A stretch of 64,000 bases of DNA from Axinella damicornis (GCA_963931865.1 OZ007516.1:9920464-9984463); one strand, 5' to 3'; shown: positions 32,874-44,039, counted from the first letter of the stretch. A program made the numbers and translations. The notes: generated from the sequence alone by a model not told the origin.

Positions 32874-33071
32874 CTACAGCAGCCAGACTTCAGATTCATT
32901 GGGGCAGGCCCCAGAAGCATGAGCTATCAGATCATCTATGTTAGCTCCGTCATCTCCAAGTGCTAGGACAGGAATACCTTTTTCCCTTACTGTATATAGC
33001 TGTGTCACTTGATCATTCATCAGGTCTGCAGTTGGTGTAGAAACATAAACTATGTTACGTAGCTCCGTCAT
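32874..33071 (-). CDS. vWA-like domain C-terminal fragment
   Basis: The minus strand encodes NIVYVSTPTADLMNDQVTQL, YTVREKGIPVLALGDDGAN, IDDLIAHASG and ends in a stop after ESEVWLL. The order (strand, helix with [RK]-x-[KR]-G-I, then [VI]-x-[AV]-[LI]-G, then D-[DE]-L-x-x-[IH]-A) is that of the last third of a von Willebrand factor A domain, found in extracellular matrix proteins. The assignment is by pattern only. The same segment is repeated in decayed form just upstream on the strand (33072-33220). Confidence 0.45.
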   Translation of the reverse strand: MTELRNIVYVSTPTADLMNDQVTQLYTVREKGIPVLALGDDGANIDDLIAHASGACPNESEVWLL

Positions 33072-33225
33072 TTCCGAGTGCTAGGACAGGAATACCTTAA
33101 TTTGTCCTAATGTAGCTGTGTTGCTTGATCATACATCAGGGCTACAGTTGGTGTAGAAACATAAACTATGTTAGCTCCGTCATCTCTGAGTGCTAGCAGG
33201 AATACCTTTATACAGTTGGTGTAAA
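33072..33225 (-). repeat. Decayed tandem copies of the vWA-like fragment
   Basis: GTAGAAACATAAACTATGTTA recurs at 33038 and about 113 bp later, with GCTCCGTCATCTC...GTGCTAG at each end. The second copy has stops and the third is truncated at 33220. Confidence 0.7.
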
Positions 33226-33754
33226 ATCACAAACCACCTTCTTGGATTGCAAACCACCAATTGGTAACAGAGAGATTTGCCCTTCCCTGTTGACTGAATC
33301 ATGATACAGTGACTGGTGCCACCATTGGTATCGAGAAGGCAGACCCTGTCACACTAGTCACACATGCAGGCGGACCCTGTCACACCATGCAGTCACAGGC
33401 GCCATAACTGGAGCTGACGATGTTACTGTTGCCAGGCATGATATGTCACCTGCTGGAGGCATCATCCCCAGTGAAAGTGAAATGCCTGACCCAGCACCTG
33501 CATGACCAACATAGACACAGACAGCAGTTAACTATATTCTAAAGGTTACTCTACCACAGATCTCAAAACTGACTGGAGGGTACGTACGTGCCTCCCATTT
33601 TTCATGTGAAAGTTTCACCTTTCTTTTGTGCTTCGGTCTTCATTCAATGAAAGCAGCACCAGACACTATGATGTTGGCCGAAAGCCAATCGGCAGTGCAT
33701 GCAAGGGAGAGTATACCCCGCACTTCATCACAGACAGCCTTACCTGCAAGAGTA
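33226..33754. other. No recognised gene
   Basis: AGGCRGACCCTGTCACAC is directly repeated near 33340-33385. Nothing else stands out. Confidence 0.3.
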
Positions 33755-34310
33755 TACCGTAGTTTGAGAATATTTCGTGTTACAAAATTTTCATGTATTA
33801 AAATTTCGTGTTAAATTTTTTTTTATACAAATCGACATACGGTACGAAAAATTGACTCAGTGCTATCGTGAAACATGGCGGAATTTGACAGAGCTTGTAT
33901 TCGTGGATACCATGTCTACAAAGAAATATGGGAGGCAGCTGCATGTCGGTGAAGAGCTGGCATGTACAACAGAACCCCACAACTCTCATGATCGTTATGC
34001 AGTATCTGTGAAAGCGTTTCTTGCCACTGTCTTGGGTTGACTTCGTGCCTCACTGTTGGCAAGAGCGATTGCTTGTGGGGGTAAAGTCAGGGACAAAGGG
34101 CCCTTGGGATCGGGCAGACCATTTCTGGGCTTCAAATAGCTCCGAATCGACATTGCTTGACAGCAACAGCACCTTCTCCGTGGCCTCGTGTACTCGTAAA
34201 ATTTTCGTTTGTTAATTATTCGTTGTTGAAATTATTTCAAGCGTTTAATTTTCGTACATTGCTAGGCGTACGAACATATTTTAACAACGAAAATTTCCCA
34301 AACTACGGTA
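33755..34310. mobile_element. TA-flanked MITE, CCGTAGTTTG termini, copy 1
   Basis: Begins TACCGTAGTTTGAGAA and ends TTCCCAAACTACGGTA. Flanking TA suggests a Tc1/mariner-type target. The sub-terminal regions are rich in ACGAAAATTT motifs. A second copy is at 35522-36032. Confidence 0.75.
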
Positions 34311-34664
34311 GTATGTATCATGACATTATACTTGAAATTTCTTGCTATAGAGAAATAGCTGTAGCCTTTGCTGAATTCTCTGTTGATCCTTATTATCCAT
34401 ATGCGAGCCCCTTCAGACTCACCCCATGCACTGTGCACGTCTGCGCAATATTGGGATTCACTACGCAATTCCGAAATCGGCACGTAATTTCCGGATTCTG
34501 AGAATGCGCAAATCAATCTCTGGTGTAACCCCGGAACTTACTTGAATGCGAATACCAGTTACGTTAGTACATATATATATGTTGCATAGCAATTTTTTGA
34601 GGCATGTTTGTACTAATGTAAAATGAGATTTTTTTATAATGATGGTGTTTCTTTGTTCATGCAG

Positions 34665-34850
34665 GTGATTCCAGAGAGTGTGTGGTGGATCAACGTCGAC
34701 ACTCCCGCTGATGGCGGAGTCGCTTTTGACACATCTGCTAGTGAACAGTGGTGGGACCAGACAGATCTTGTCAAGCTTATTCTGGCCGACAACCAACTGA
34801 AAGGTCTCTCTGAGGACATCAGCCACCTCCCTGCCCTTGCAGTGCTGGAC
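34665..34850 (+). CDS. LRRC40: LRRC40 second visible exon
   Basis: The 186-nt exon (62 codons, phase 0 to phase 0) encodes VIPESVWWINVDTPADGG, then ASEQWWDQTDLVKLILADNQ, LKGLSEDISHLPALAVLD. It lies between a TTCATGCAG acceptor and a GTAAGT donor. It is the first leucine-rich repeat of LRRC40, including the diagnostic E-x-W-W-x-Q-T-D-L. It continues directly from 24943-25011. The frame is intact. The third exon (further repeats) was not found in the remaining 29 kb, although an SNRNP40 exon lies in the same orientation at 40141. Confidence 0.85.
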
Positions 34851-35521
34851 GTAAGTACAAAGCTTAGTTTCCTGTGTTGTGGAGGTGGGAGGGTAGAAGA
34901 TAGATATATGAATACTAGAATGCCTGCATGGCATCCTTTCAAGGCAATCCCTGTAGCGGTGCCCCTACTCGTGTGGAGTGACCAATACTGTACTCTTTGT
35001 TTGGAACACTTTACATATTCATATGTATACATGTTACGCGCGATTTGCACAATCTTGAGACTGCGTTGGATCCGGAAATTGCATGCCAATCTTGATTAAG
35101 ATTGCACAAAACATTTCCACAATCTTGAGATTGCGTAAAGGATTTGAGATTGCACAGTTCAGCTATGAGAGCACTGTGCGTACAAAATCTGTGAGCATTA
35201 CTGTTCTCGTTGGCTGCCATGCTCAATCGCTTGTTTCGACTGTCATTGACAGTACTGTAACATAATCTCAGGAAAGGCCCACAAAGATTCTTACGACACC
35301 GTTGTAATTGCCATTGCACATGGATTCTGATGTACTGAAAAATGGTGATGGTGAATTGCGAGCACTGTAATCTTCTCTTTACCAGCCATTGCTCGCTTGG
35401 ACTCGACTAATGCAAGAGAAGGGCCAGAAGATAATCCGGAATTGACACCATAGAGCACAGTTCTTCACTTAGCTAGTAACAGGTGGGTGAGATTGCACAT
35501 TTTGCTGTGCGATCTCAAAAC
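34851..35521. other. Post-exon sequence with short CAATCTTGAGA repeats
   Basis: CAATCTTGAGACTGCG (35050) and CAATCTTGAGATTGCG (35120) repeat. 35160-35300 resembles the inner part of the CACTCCTGGTAG elements. No exon is recognised. Confidence 0.4.
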
Positions 35522-36032
35522 TATCGTAGATCGGGAAATTTTCGTTGTTAAAATATTTTCGTAGTTGCCCGCAACCACGAAAATTTAACTCACGAAATTT
35601 ATTTACAACGGATAATTTTTACGGTCAGCCATGTGTAAACTACATAGTATAGTGAATTCACCTGTGCTGCGCTCACGGTCCTTCAAGTTCTGCGATTCTT
35701 CAAGGCCGCAGATGGACTCCCCGATCTCAAAAGATCTCTGTCGCTCTCCGTTCCTTCGCGAGGTATTGCCTCAGAGAATCGGGAGGTGCTCGATTCAACA
35801 AACGGCGGGCCGAAGCGGAAGGGAAGAAGCACAGGCCGTACATGAGATACAGTACAGCCCAGAAGAACGCTTTGTTGGTACGTCAGTGACGATGGCATAG
35901 CAGCAGCTCGTTCGTACGTCTCCATTCTATTGTTAAAATTGTTTCGTTGATTAGCTAAACTACGAAAATTTAACGCCACGAAAAATTTACACACGAAATA
36001 TTTTTAACACGAAAATTTCCCGATCTACGGTA
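35522..36032. mobile_element. TA-flanked MITE, CGTAGATCGGG termini, copy 2
   Basis: Begins TATCGTAGATCGGGAAATTT and ends AAATTTCCCGATCTACGGTA, the same family as 33755-34310. The interior has no recognised gene. Confidence 0.75.
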
Positions 36033-36385
36033 TACATTTGCACTCTTGAGATTGGCATGCAATTTCCGGATTCTGTTACAGTCAAGATCCTTCAGGAGTC
36101 TATATCGCATATGGATCCCTTGGGCTTGACTTCTAACTGCATGTAAGCTAGTTCACTTCCATTTGCCAGAACTATCTACATGATGCACATGACGACATAT
36201 ATAGGATATTACATCACATATTTGTGAATATGATTATTACAATCAATAAGGATGCATCGCTGATGATACAGCAGTCAATTGTAAGAGTTTTAACACAGAT
36301 TTCAGCTCTCTTACATCACTCCCCTCCTTAGAGGAGCTTGACCCAGCGACAATACTGTAATCGGTCAGGAGGACGCACTCTCTGT
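36033..36385. other. No recognised gene
   Basis: AT-rich sequence with no supported feature. Confidence 0.3.
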
Positions 36386-37258
36386 CTCAGTGAATATCTT
36401 CCAGATTGGTTTCTGGGACGTGCGGCCGGTTCTTCTTGAACTTTATAGTCCCAAGATGCGCAGAGGCACTCTCCGTGGAGGTGTGCGCATCAACACTGGA
36501 ATCATTCTCATTTCCAATCTCATCATCTGGCTCATTCTCATTCTCAGATTCGTTCTCAGCATCGTCAGCTAGATGTAGCTGCGAGCTGTCTTCAGGGGAC
36601 CTTTCGCTATTGCCTTGTTCCATAACATTATCGATAGTATATATATGTTCGCAACCCACTTAGGTGGATGTCCAGGTCCTTTTCTCTTGTTGCCATACCA
36701 ATAGTACCCTTCCATGAATCCCTCAGGACATGGTTTGACACGAATCTGGTGCACCTTGATCGCATTTTCACGGGGAAAGTAGAGTTTGACAGCCGTTACG
36801 TTTTTCTCATCGCAGGATGTGATTCTGTATAGGGACCATGCCTAGTTTCCTCAGCTTTCCGGTCTCCTCGCTAAGGAAGTGGGCGCAGTGCCCAGCCTCC
36901 AACCCTGTAAGACTGGACTTCCGATCATACTGGGTCTTGTACTTCCTCTGGGATCGATGCATGTTCTCAAGAGCAGACTTCCTGGCAAGTGTGAGACTTC
37001 CTGTGAGACTTCCTGTCAAGAGCGGACTTCCTGGCAAGTGTGAGACTTAGCATCAGCTCCTCTCGAAAGTCACACACGGATGTTGGAGTGAAATCTTCAG
37101 CAGGCATGAATGTAGCTTCTGTTTGGGATCAACAATCCCAGCCAAACAGTAAGAACGACGGTTGTTTCATGCAGTGTGTTCCGATACGCCCACAAGACCC
37201 CTGACAACTGCTTGTCCCACTGGAATCCAAACTGTGCAGCTCTCTTGCGCAACATGGA
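36386..37258 (-). pseudogene. Ty3/gypsy integrase C-terminal half and pol tail, decayed
   Basis: On the minus strand, fragments in several frames follow the order of a gypsy integrase. First MLRKRAAQFGFQWDKQLSGV and LWAYRNTLHE, then KQPSFLLFGWDC. Then LARKSALENMHRSQRKYKTQ with YDRKSSLTGLEAGH, then SEETGKLRKLG with a shifted PYRITSCDEKN, and VHQIRVKPCPEGFMEGYYWY. The last ORF (36659-36387) is acidic. Frameshifts occur between most blocks. The coding region continues beyond 38243, because a TTAA element (37259-38243) splits it between the two halves. Confidence 0.8.
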
Positions 37259-38243
37259 TTTAAGGTAGTAAACATGGGTACCGCGATCTCCGAAACCAAG
37301 TTGATGGATAAATGGGCAGCATCAAAGCGTACACAAGTTTCAGCAATACTTTGCATCAAACTGCTCCCTCTGCTTGAAAATGCCCTAAAACTCAATTTTA
37401 AGGCCCTCTACGAAACTGAAAATTTGGACCCTCTCCAAGGCCCCACCCACACTCTGACCCCATCATCAATACACACACAAAACAGGCCCAAAAACTACGG
37501 ATGGATTTACCACCTGCTCTCCTCACTTGCAGGCTACAGCCCAAAACTCACTGCCACCCTCAAAAACAGAGGTTTGGCTACCCTAGGCTTTCAAAAAAAA
37601 TTCCACGCACACCAACTAAAACCGACTCAAGCCAAGGCCAGTTTCCAAAAGGTCAACCTACCCCCTGCAAAACTAGGGATGCTTTTCCACGTTCACCTCT
37701 CGGTTACCGAGTTTTGGCCACACATCTACTCCCTCTCACCAGCCCAGTCCAGCTACCAAACCAGCCAAATTCGCCCTAACACGAAAATGGGCGGGGCCTG
37801 TAATGCCGAAAGGTCAACTCTCTAGAGTACCTTGGCCAGGGAGCTGTCGGAGGCTGTTCACTTTCCAGGCTGTTCTTCGGCCACTTCAGCAGACCCACAA
37901 ACATTCCTGCTCACTCCACCTAGCTATTCACACTCAGATAGCCCATCGCCACATTCAACAAGCCAGAATAGCTCTTTACTTTAAAAAAAAAGAAGAAAAA
38001 AAAAAAGAGTGTTCAAACAAATCTTCAAGGTACCGCACGGCCACATCAGAGTACCGATTTGAAACTTGAAAGGGCCGCTAGCCGCATCAAAGAGAGAAGC
38101 CCCCCTTGTTTATTCCGGTTGCCGCCATGGGAAAACGTAAACAGATGAATAACTCTAAATAACCGTATGCGAGTGACGTCATCTCATTAATTATTCATGA
38201 GCAAAATTGCGCGATTTCGCCGATGCCGTGCTTCCTACCTTAA
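37259..38243 (+). mobile_element. TTAA-flanked 1-kb element, copy 3
   Basis: Same termini and ORF as copies 1 and 2, 985 bp, with a shorter A-tract and several 3'-end substitutions. It is inserted at a TTAA inside the dead integrase. On the minus strand the integrase reads ERFNQTL up to one border and MLRKRAAQF from the other, so the two halves join across the element. Confidence 0.9.
37274..37825 (+). CDS. 183-aa ORF of TTAA element copy 3, unknown
   Basis: Differs from copy 1 by Gln-to-Lys (RPKNYGW) and Ile-to-Leu (PAKLGML). The reading frame is open throughout. No domain recognised and no sign of selection from these few changes. Confidence 0.35.
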   Translation: MGTAISETKLMDKWAASKRTQVSAILCIKLLPLLENALKLNFKALYETENLDPLQGPTHTLTPSSIHTQNRPKNYGWIYHLLSSLAGYSPKLTATLKNRGLATLGFQKKFHAHQLKPTQAKASFQKVNLPPAKLGMLFHVHLSVTEFWPHIYSLSPAQSSYQTSQIRPNTKMGGACNAERSTL

Positions 38244-38740
38244 GGGTCTGGTTGAAACGCTCAACCATGCTGTCGCATTGGAGGTGGTAGGCCGTGGTGT
38301 TCAGTTTCTCAATGCCCAGCTACGCACACACATCCAACACCAGATGTGACAGCAAATTAGCACCTCTATAAGTTATCACTTTGAGCACACCACTTAGTGG
38401 AACAATCTCCTCACATGTAGTTTGGCTATTCTCTCTGCCTTTTGATCAGGAACGGGAAATACCATTGGCCACTTTGTGAACGTGCATGTCCTGGGACACC
38501 ACACTTGTTGCCTTGTACATTGGATGGCAGGTCCATATGTAGAGGCCCATTATCTGAAAGGGTCTCTGGACAGGTATTGGCTTCAGAGATTGCTTGGGTT
38601 GTCGCCCGTCTCCTGTCACAATTGCACATTCCGGACACTTCTTGCAGAATGATGTGGCAAATCTGCATACATTCCAGGCCACCACCTGGACACAATTCAA
38701 CCTCTGCATTCATCCACCCTTCTTCTAGTTAGCTCTCTTC
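38244..38740 (-). pseudogene. Ty3/gypsy integrase N-terminal half, decayed
   Basis: The minus strand has CRFATSFCKKCPECAIVTGD and GRQPKQSLKPIPVQRPFQI (zinc-binding end and linker of an integrase). It continues with frameshifted core fragments and reaches NTTAYHLQCDSMVERFNQTL immediately before the TTAA element. The core region where D-D-E catalytic residues should lie is broken by shifts. It is a dead copy, older than the TTAA insertion. Confidence 0.8.
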
Positions 38741-39472
38741 AGCTCGCCACTCAACTCATTTTGTCTTCTAGCACCTCATTGCTCTTCCTGCAATTGGCCA
38801 GTGCTTCCTCAAAGTCTGAGACACTGCCTTCATGGACTGACTCTTCTGCATGGGTCTCCAGTCTACATGTACCTCTTTTGCATAGTACCGGTAATAGTAC
38901 CGGTAATACTGCTGTCCTACAGCCAAGCTGCCTGCCACACTAGTCCAATGATATTCGTAGAATGGTGCTCTCTAAATGAAGTTGTTGAACCCTAACTGCC
39001 TGCTGGCTAGCCTTGTTTAGTGTGCTCACACGTGATCCAACGTTCATTCTCACCTAATATATTTAGCAGCCAGTCATTGGCTGTGTGACACGCTCTAAGG
39101 ACGAGCTGTCCGAGGCGGGTTTTAGCACAATCTGAGCCCACCTTTTTAGTACCCTCTTTGCCTGTTGCATGCTTCCGGTCTAAAGGTAACCTCAGCTCTA
39201 CCACTTCCAACACTAAGGTGGCGGCATGGATTGCTAAAAGCAGTGTCTCTTTCTACATAGTATTCTGACCAGCTATTGGTTTTGAACCACACTGAGTTAG
39301 AATGACTTCTTCTTGATTCCCACTAATGTTGAGGGAAATCAACAAGTTGATCAACTGGGCAGAGTAGGCTTTCATGAGGGCCTGAACTGCAATCGATGTA
39401 CGTACTGGTGGTACATGATCTAGTTGTTCCAGCAACTAGATCGGGCACTAGATCCGGTACGGGCTACTAGAT
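38741..39472. other. Probable further retroelement debris
   Basis: Minus-strand open fragments (39213-39007, 39435-39253) may belong to the same retroelement but carry no motif I can name. Confidence 0.3.
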
Positions 39473-39962
39473 TGGGCACGGGCAACTCGGCTCTGGTCCT
39501 AGTAAAAGCATTTCAGTTTAATGGCATGTTCTATAGATAGATATGTCATGACAGTAGTATTATATGTCAAAGCAGTCTACCCCTACCACCAGTGATCAAA
39601 GAACAGACTTTCGATGACGACGATGACAGTCCTAGCATGAGCCTGAGTGCTCCGCAAAGACAAGCACAGCAGACTTAGCAGGGTAACTTTGTGACGGTAC
39701 AGAACCGTGGAGTTGTTCCAACAAATGCATCAGCGCTGATAACATTGGTAGTGCCTCCACTGGGGTTCTGTGCCATCACAAAGGGCTGTCATAGTCGTCA
39801 TCGAAAGTCTGTTCTTTGACCACTGGTGGTAGGGGTAGACTGCTTCGACATAATATTATAATACTACTGTCATGACATATCTATCAATAGCCCATGCCAT
39901 GTGCTCATGCAATTAAACTCAAAAGATTTTTTTACTAGGCCAGAGCCAAGTTGCCCGTGCCT
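39473..39962. mobile_element. 490-bp foldback element
   Basis: Outer arms GGGCACGGGCAACTCGGCTC and the complement of GAGCCAAGTTGCCCGTGCC. Inner arms (39540-39625 and 39785-39900) match through TCTACCCCTACCACCAGTG and AACAGACTTTCGATGACGAC. Even the centre has the inverted pair ACAGAACCGTGGAG and CTCCACTGGGGTTCTGT. No ORF. Confidence 0.8.
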
Positions 39963-40140
39963 GTGTTCTTGAATGTGAACTACACGCACTGGTATCAAAT
40001 TTGTTCTCTCTACCTACGCATGACATTTCTCACTTGACACAATATCCTAGGCTCTCCCTTTTTTGCCGTGTAATTAGGTAGAGCCTGAAATCAAGGCTAC
40101 ATGTATTAAGTTATCCCTTTTGTTTTTCTCTTCCTCTCAG

Positions 40141-40193
40141 CTGTGGGACATTCGGAAGGAAGGTGCTGCACAAACATTTAACAGTATTACCAG
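40141..40193 (+). CDS. SNRNP40: SNRNP40-type WD40 exon
   Basis: A 53-nt exon between CTTCCTCTCAG and GTAATT encodes LWDIRKEGAAQTFNSITR. The order L-W-D-I-R-K then Q-T-F matches the WD40 blade of the U5 snRNP 40-kDa protein (SNRNP40), a spliceosome component, better than other WD40 proteins I know. Only this one exon is recognised. Flanking exons should encode the preceding DG-[TS]-[IV]-K and the following V-x-[AS]-V-x-F blocks, which I do not see. Confidence 0.55.
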
Positions 40194-41194
40194 GTAATTT
40201 GGGTAATCAGTCGTATACAGCTTGATGACACATGGTCAGGTGACCTTTTATGAGTGCCACGTACGCTCACATGTGTAGGGTTCATAGTTTTATTCAGGAT
40301 ATTTGGCGGAGGCTTTGGGGGGGGATAGCATGTCGGTTCATCTGTTGCCATCTATACTGCGATAGCCACACGTCATCATGAGGAAGACTACCACCAGCCA
40401 TGTCACTTCACTGTCCAAAAATTGATCACTGCTAGGTTGCAGTTTCAGCCTTATTGGTAAATGTTTCAAAGGCAAAATTGTTAGTGCATAATGTGTGTAG
40501 CCAGGAGCACATGAGCTGCCGAAGGCGGCGAAGGAGTGTCGAACTGGTGTGGACATGTTGTAGTCTCTCACACCTTATGGTCATACCTTATATGGAAGAC
40601 CTTTGCGGTACCGCATGCTAATAATATTCACAATTTGCGGGCGGTGGACAGACCTGCCTCAGCGGAACAGGGCGTGAGTGTGGAGGGCAGTACCGGTTCT
40701 ACGCGAAAGCGTTCTACGCGAGAGTGAAGGAACTGTGTGAAATGCTCCTTTCCAGACGTGTACTTCTGAAGAAGGTTGCAGAAACCAAGTAACAGGTAGC
40801 TCAGTAAGATTCCACGCAGTTTGTCGTTCAAGGTATTACATGTACGTAAACTGGATCGCTTCCTTCTCGTTCACTGCACTTGCTGTTTCACGGAAGCTTC
40901 GAAGATGGACATATCCATTTTACGCAGTCTCTTTAATCAGCAGCATAGTTCATTCTAGAAACGCGGTGAACCTTCTTCGTTGGTTTGCTTTGTCGAAGCC
41001 ACTGCACATAGCGCCATCGTCCTAGCCAGCTACGTAGCTCTAGTATCTATATACCGTTACGGTACTTCAAAGAATCCGGAACCCCTCCCTAGATCAGGTC
41101 AATTAGAGGGGCACGATGGATTGGTGGATCTCTCCCTGCCGGTATGCCAGCAATGGGGCTCTGTGCTGAGTTAGAATCACTACATCAGAGCAGT
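40194..41194. other. No recognised gene
   Basis: A C-rich TCTACGCG direct repeat lies near 40695-40720. Short ORFs at 40840-41174 are unassigned. Confidence 0.3.
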
Positions 41195-41228
41195 GTGTAT
41201 CACAATTCTCCCTAGAATTGTGATACAC
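41195..41228. repeat. Perfect 15-bp hairpin
   Basis: GTGTATCACAATTCT, CCCT, AGAATTGTGATACAC. Just downstream, GCTAAATCCCRCCTATATATA occurs in both orientations (41240-41330). Confidence 0.85.
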
Positions 41229-42674
41229 ACCCCATACCCCAATGCTAAATCCCACCTATATATATTGGCGGGATTTAGCGTACCCTCCACGCTAAATCCC
41301 GCCTATATATATGGGTGGGACAATGCAAATAGTGTAATTTTATCCTAACCCGTTTCTTTGGGGGGGGGGGGGGAGCATTAGCCCCCCCCTTGAATGCCCC
41401 CCCCCCCCCCCCCCCTTGAATGAGACCCAAGAAGTATATGTGTGCAAGGCTATTCATGCCTCCCCCCCCCCCCCCTCCCCCTTACTTTACCGCGCAATGT
41501 TCCCCCACCCCCCCCCGAACAATCTTCTAAAAAAGAAACACAGGCATTCTCTATGGGATATGGATCTGTAGGAAAGCTGTGAAGTCCACTGTATCACTCC
41601 GCTGTACGTAGGATAGCTCATTGTATTATATAATACCATTCCTATGTAATGCCACATGCTGATAGTCTGCTGTATCAGTAGGATAGCTGAGTATGTCTGT
41701 TGTACCATTCCTGCCACTTGCGAAAGCTCCATCAGAGCTGAGTGTGTGTAGTTAGTATATATGCCTTGGAATGGCTTAGTGCAGCACTGTAGTGAGTATT
41801 CATTGTCCTGATTTACCCCAGTCTGGGTAAGTGGATTCATGAGCAGCCTAGCAACACCCATAATCACTTTTTGAGTGCAACTTGCAGGCTATAACTACGT
41901 TTGACACCCTATTAAGATAAGAGTGTGAAGCAGGTTGCTGCACTCGGGCGCATTGCAAAAAGCGACGTACGTACGTTCGTACGACATACCACGTACCACG
42001 TACGTACCTACGCATCCAGCGCTGTGTCTCGGCACTTCAGTGCCGAGACATAAAAAAGAATATGTACTGAAAGGTGGAAATTTGAACAAAGTTGTATATG
42101 GGATTGGCTATCTTTATTGGCAGGTATCCATTATCTGTTATCAGAATATCAGCTGAATTCCGTATTGGTGCATCACCATATGACAAGGTACTCCAGATAT
42201 TTGTATATCTTCATGGGGTACTGGTAGTGATAGAATGGTGAGAGGAATGAGAGGGGAGGGGCAGAGGAGGAGGGAGGGGGCAGAGGATGGAGTTACCGGA
42301 GTATGAAGAGAGTGGGGGGAAGGGATTGAGTTGGAGGAGTTAAGTGGGGGAAGGGAAAGGGATGGAGTGGAAGTAGCTGGAAGAAGGGAGTCGGGGAGCA
42401 GCAGCTGAGGCTTACGCGGGAACAGCAGCAGAGAGCTGACTGTAGCTCCTTACTTTGAAGGAAGAGGCTTTATGTATTAGAAATGTACCATCTGTCCTTA
42501 ATCCACTCCTCGTTATTGTAAGCAAGAGTGCATGATGACATCATCATCATTGAAGATGACATAATCATCATTCAAGATGACAGCATCATCATTGAAGATG
42601 ATGTCGTCATGCCCGTGCATTGTAAGACATGAGACCGTAGACTGCTTGTGATTGGCTCGTCCCCACTCCTGCAG
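41229..42674. other. Homopolymer-rich stretch and repeats, no gene
   Basis: G- and C-homopolymers at about 41358-41373, 41398-41416 and 41463-41475. 41800-42060 resembles 52120-52360 (shared GTGGATTCATGA and CACGTACC-rich block). 42240-42410 is purine-rich. 42533-42610 has short imperfect ATCATCATTGAAGATGA repeats. Confidence 0.5.
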
Positions 42675-42733
42675 CATGGAGGGAGGAGAACTGTTTGACA
42701 GAATACAGCGAAAGGGACACTTCACTGAAAGAG
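42675..42733 (+). pseudogene. MAPKAPK-like exon 1 (visible)
   Basis: Encodes MEGGELFDRIQRKGHFTER, the hinge and start of the C-lobe. CCTGCAG acceptor, GTGAGT donor, ending in phase 1. Confidence 0.8.
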
Positions 42734-43215
42734 GTGAGTTGGAGGAATCGTGCTCATTTAGATTACTGTGGTTGTGCGTTATTAGGCGCAGCTCACTTAT
42801 AGGCACATATTCACTGTTAGGCGCAGGTTCAACTCTTGTCCCAGGTACTCGCTGTTAAGTGCTGCAGTCTTCTTCCAGAAACTCTGCCATTTTCGATCCT
42901 ACGGAGTGGTAAAAAGCTATAATTCGAATTGAAGTGCACTTCCTATTCGAGGAATGTATTAGGTGCATGGTGAATATTTCCTTCCTGTGGAGTTGTAGCC
43001 GCATGCACCTAATAATGCGCGACTACGGTACACATGTACCATGTGCTCAATTGTCTTGGTACCACAATGTGTTTATCCGCAAAGGATACTGGTAGCTAGC
43101 GTACAGCCTTTATCAAAAGTTAATGGCAAATCCGATGTTTGTGGGAAATGTACCATTAGACAGCATGTTTTGACTGCAAACTTCAACCCTATGGCATGAT
43201 TTATTAATTTACTGC
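42734..43215. other. Start of the first MAPKAPK intron
   Basis: Unique-looking sequence with no gene. The intron runs to 48515 and contains the CXC-tailed pseudogene and two minisatellite blocks. Confidence 0.4.
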
Positions 43216-43315
43216 ATGCAAGGTGGATCGCATGCAGGGTGGATCGCATGCACTGCATACAATGTATGCATGGATCACATGCAGTGTATGCATGGATCAC
43301 AGTCGTTACGCCAGC
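43216..43315. repeat. Short, irregular copy of the GGATCACATGCA minisatellite
   Basis: Contains TGGATCGCATGCACTGCATA and related units, then CAGTCGTTACGCCAGC (43300-43315). That last sequence is the reverse complement of the one starting the larger array at 48077. Confidence 0.75.
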
Positions 43316-43902
43316 GTTCCAAATTATGTGGATTTTTTTGCAACGGCCACGCCCACCGGATGTACTTTTCCATGCACGTGGTTGAAAGACGTGATCTGTG
43401 TTTTTCAGCCTCAGCACAGACAGCCTAAGACTGGATACCACAACTTACTTGTTTAATATTCACTTTCAGTTTCTGAATCAGTGTCTGTACAGTAATGTGG
43501 ATGGCATAATTATGGGAAAAGATAAGTGCAGAGTTGGTGTAAATCATATCAGTAGAAGCCTTGTAGGGATCCATATTATGCTGATGATATTGTGGGGGTA
43601 GTGTTTACAGGTAAACCAGTAGAAGCCAGGGATAGAGAGCATAATGAATTAGGCTCCTACCCTGGCCTGGCTTTATACAGTTTGCCTTTGTTCAACTGAA
43701 TGAGGCAAAGGGTCTGGGGAAAGACTATGCAGTTAAGAAACTAAGTACTACTCACGTGACCCTCAACGAATCAGACCCCTCAGAATCAATCGCATGACAG
43801 AGCAGTAAATCGCTTATTGCACACTTTAGTGTGCATTATCTAGATAATGCACACTTTTCGAAGATCAACGGCTGTTTCGGGTCAGTGAGTAGCACTAAGT
43901 AG

Positions 43903-44039
43903 TTTAGATACCAGTTTCCAGTGCATTACGGGCTTTAGTGCACTCGGGCAATCTTGTTAACGGTCTCGGGCGGATTATGCATTAACTAGATTGCCCTTGT
44001 GCATTAAAACCCGTAATGCACTGCAAACTGGTATTTAAA
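43903..44039. repeat. Inverted repeat at the 3' end of the CXC-tailed pseudogene
   Basis: Arms of about 51 bp (43903-43953 and 43989-44039) share CAGTGCATTACGGG and GGGCAATC. The right arm includes the stop codon of the pseudogene at 44035. A smaller palindrome GTGCATTATCTAGATAATGCAC lies just left at 43831. Confidence 0.75.
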
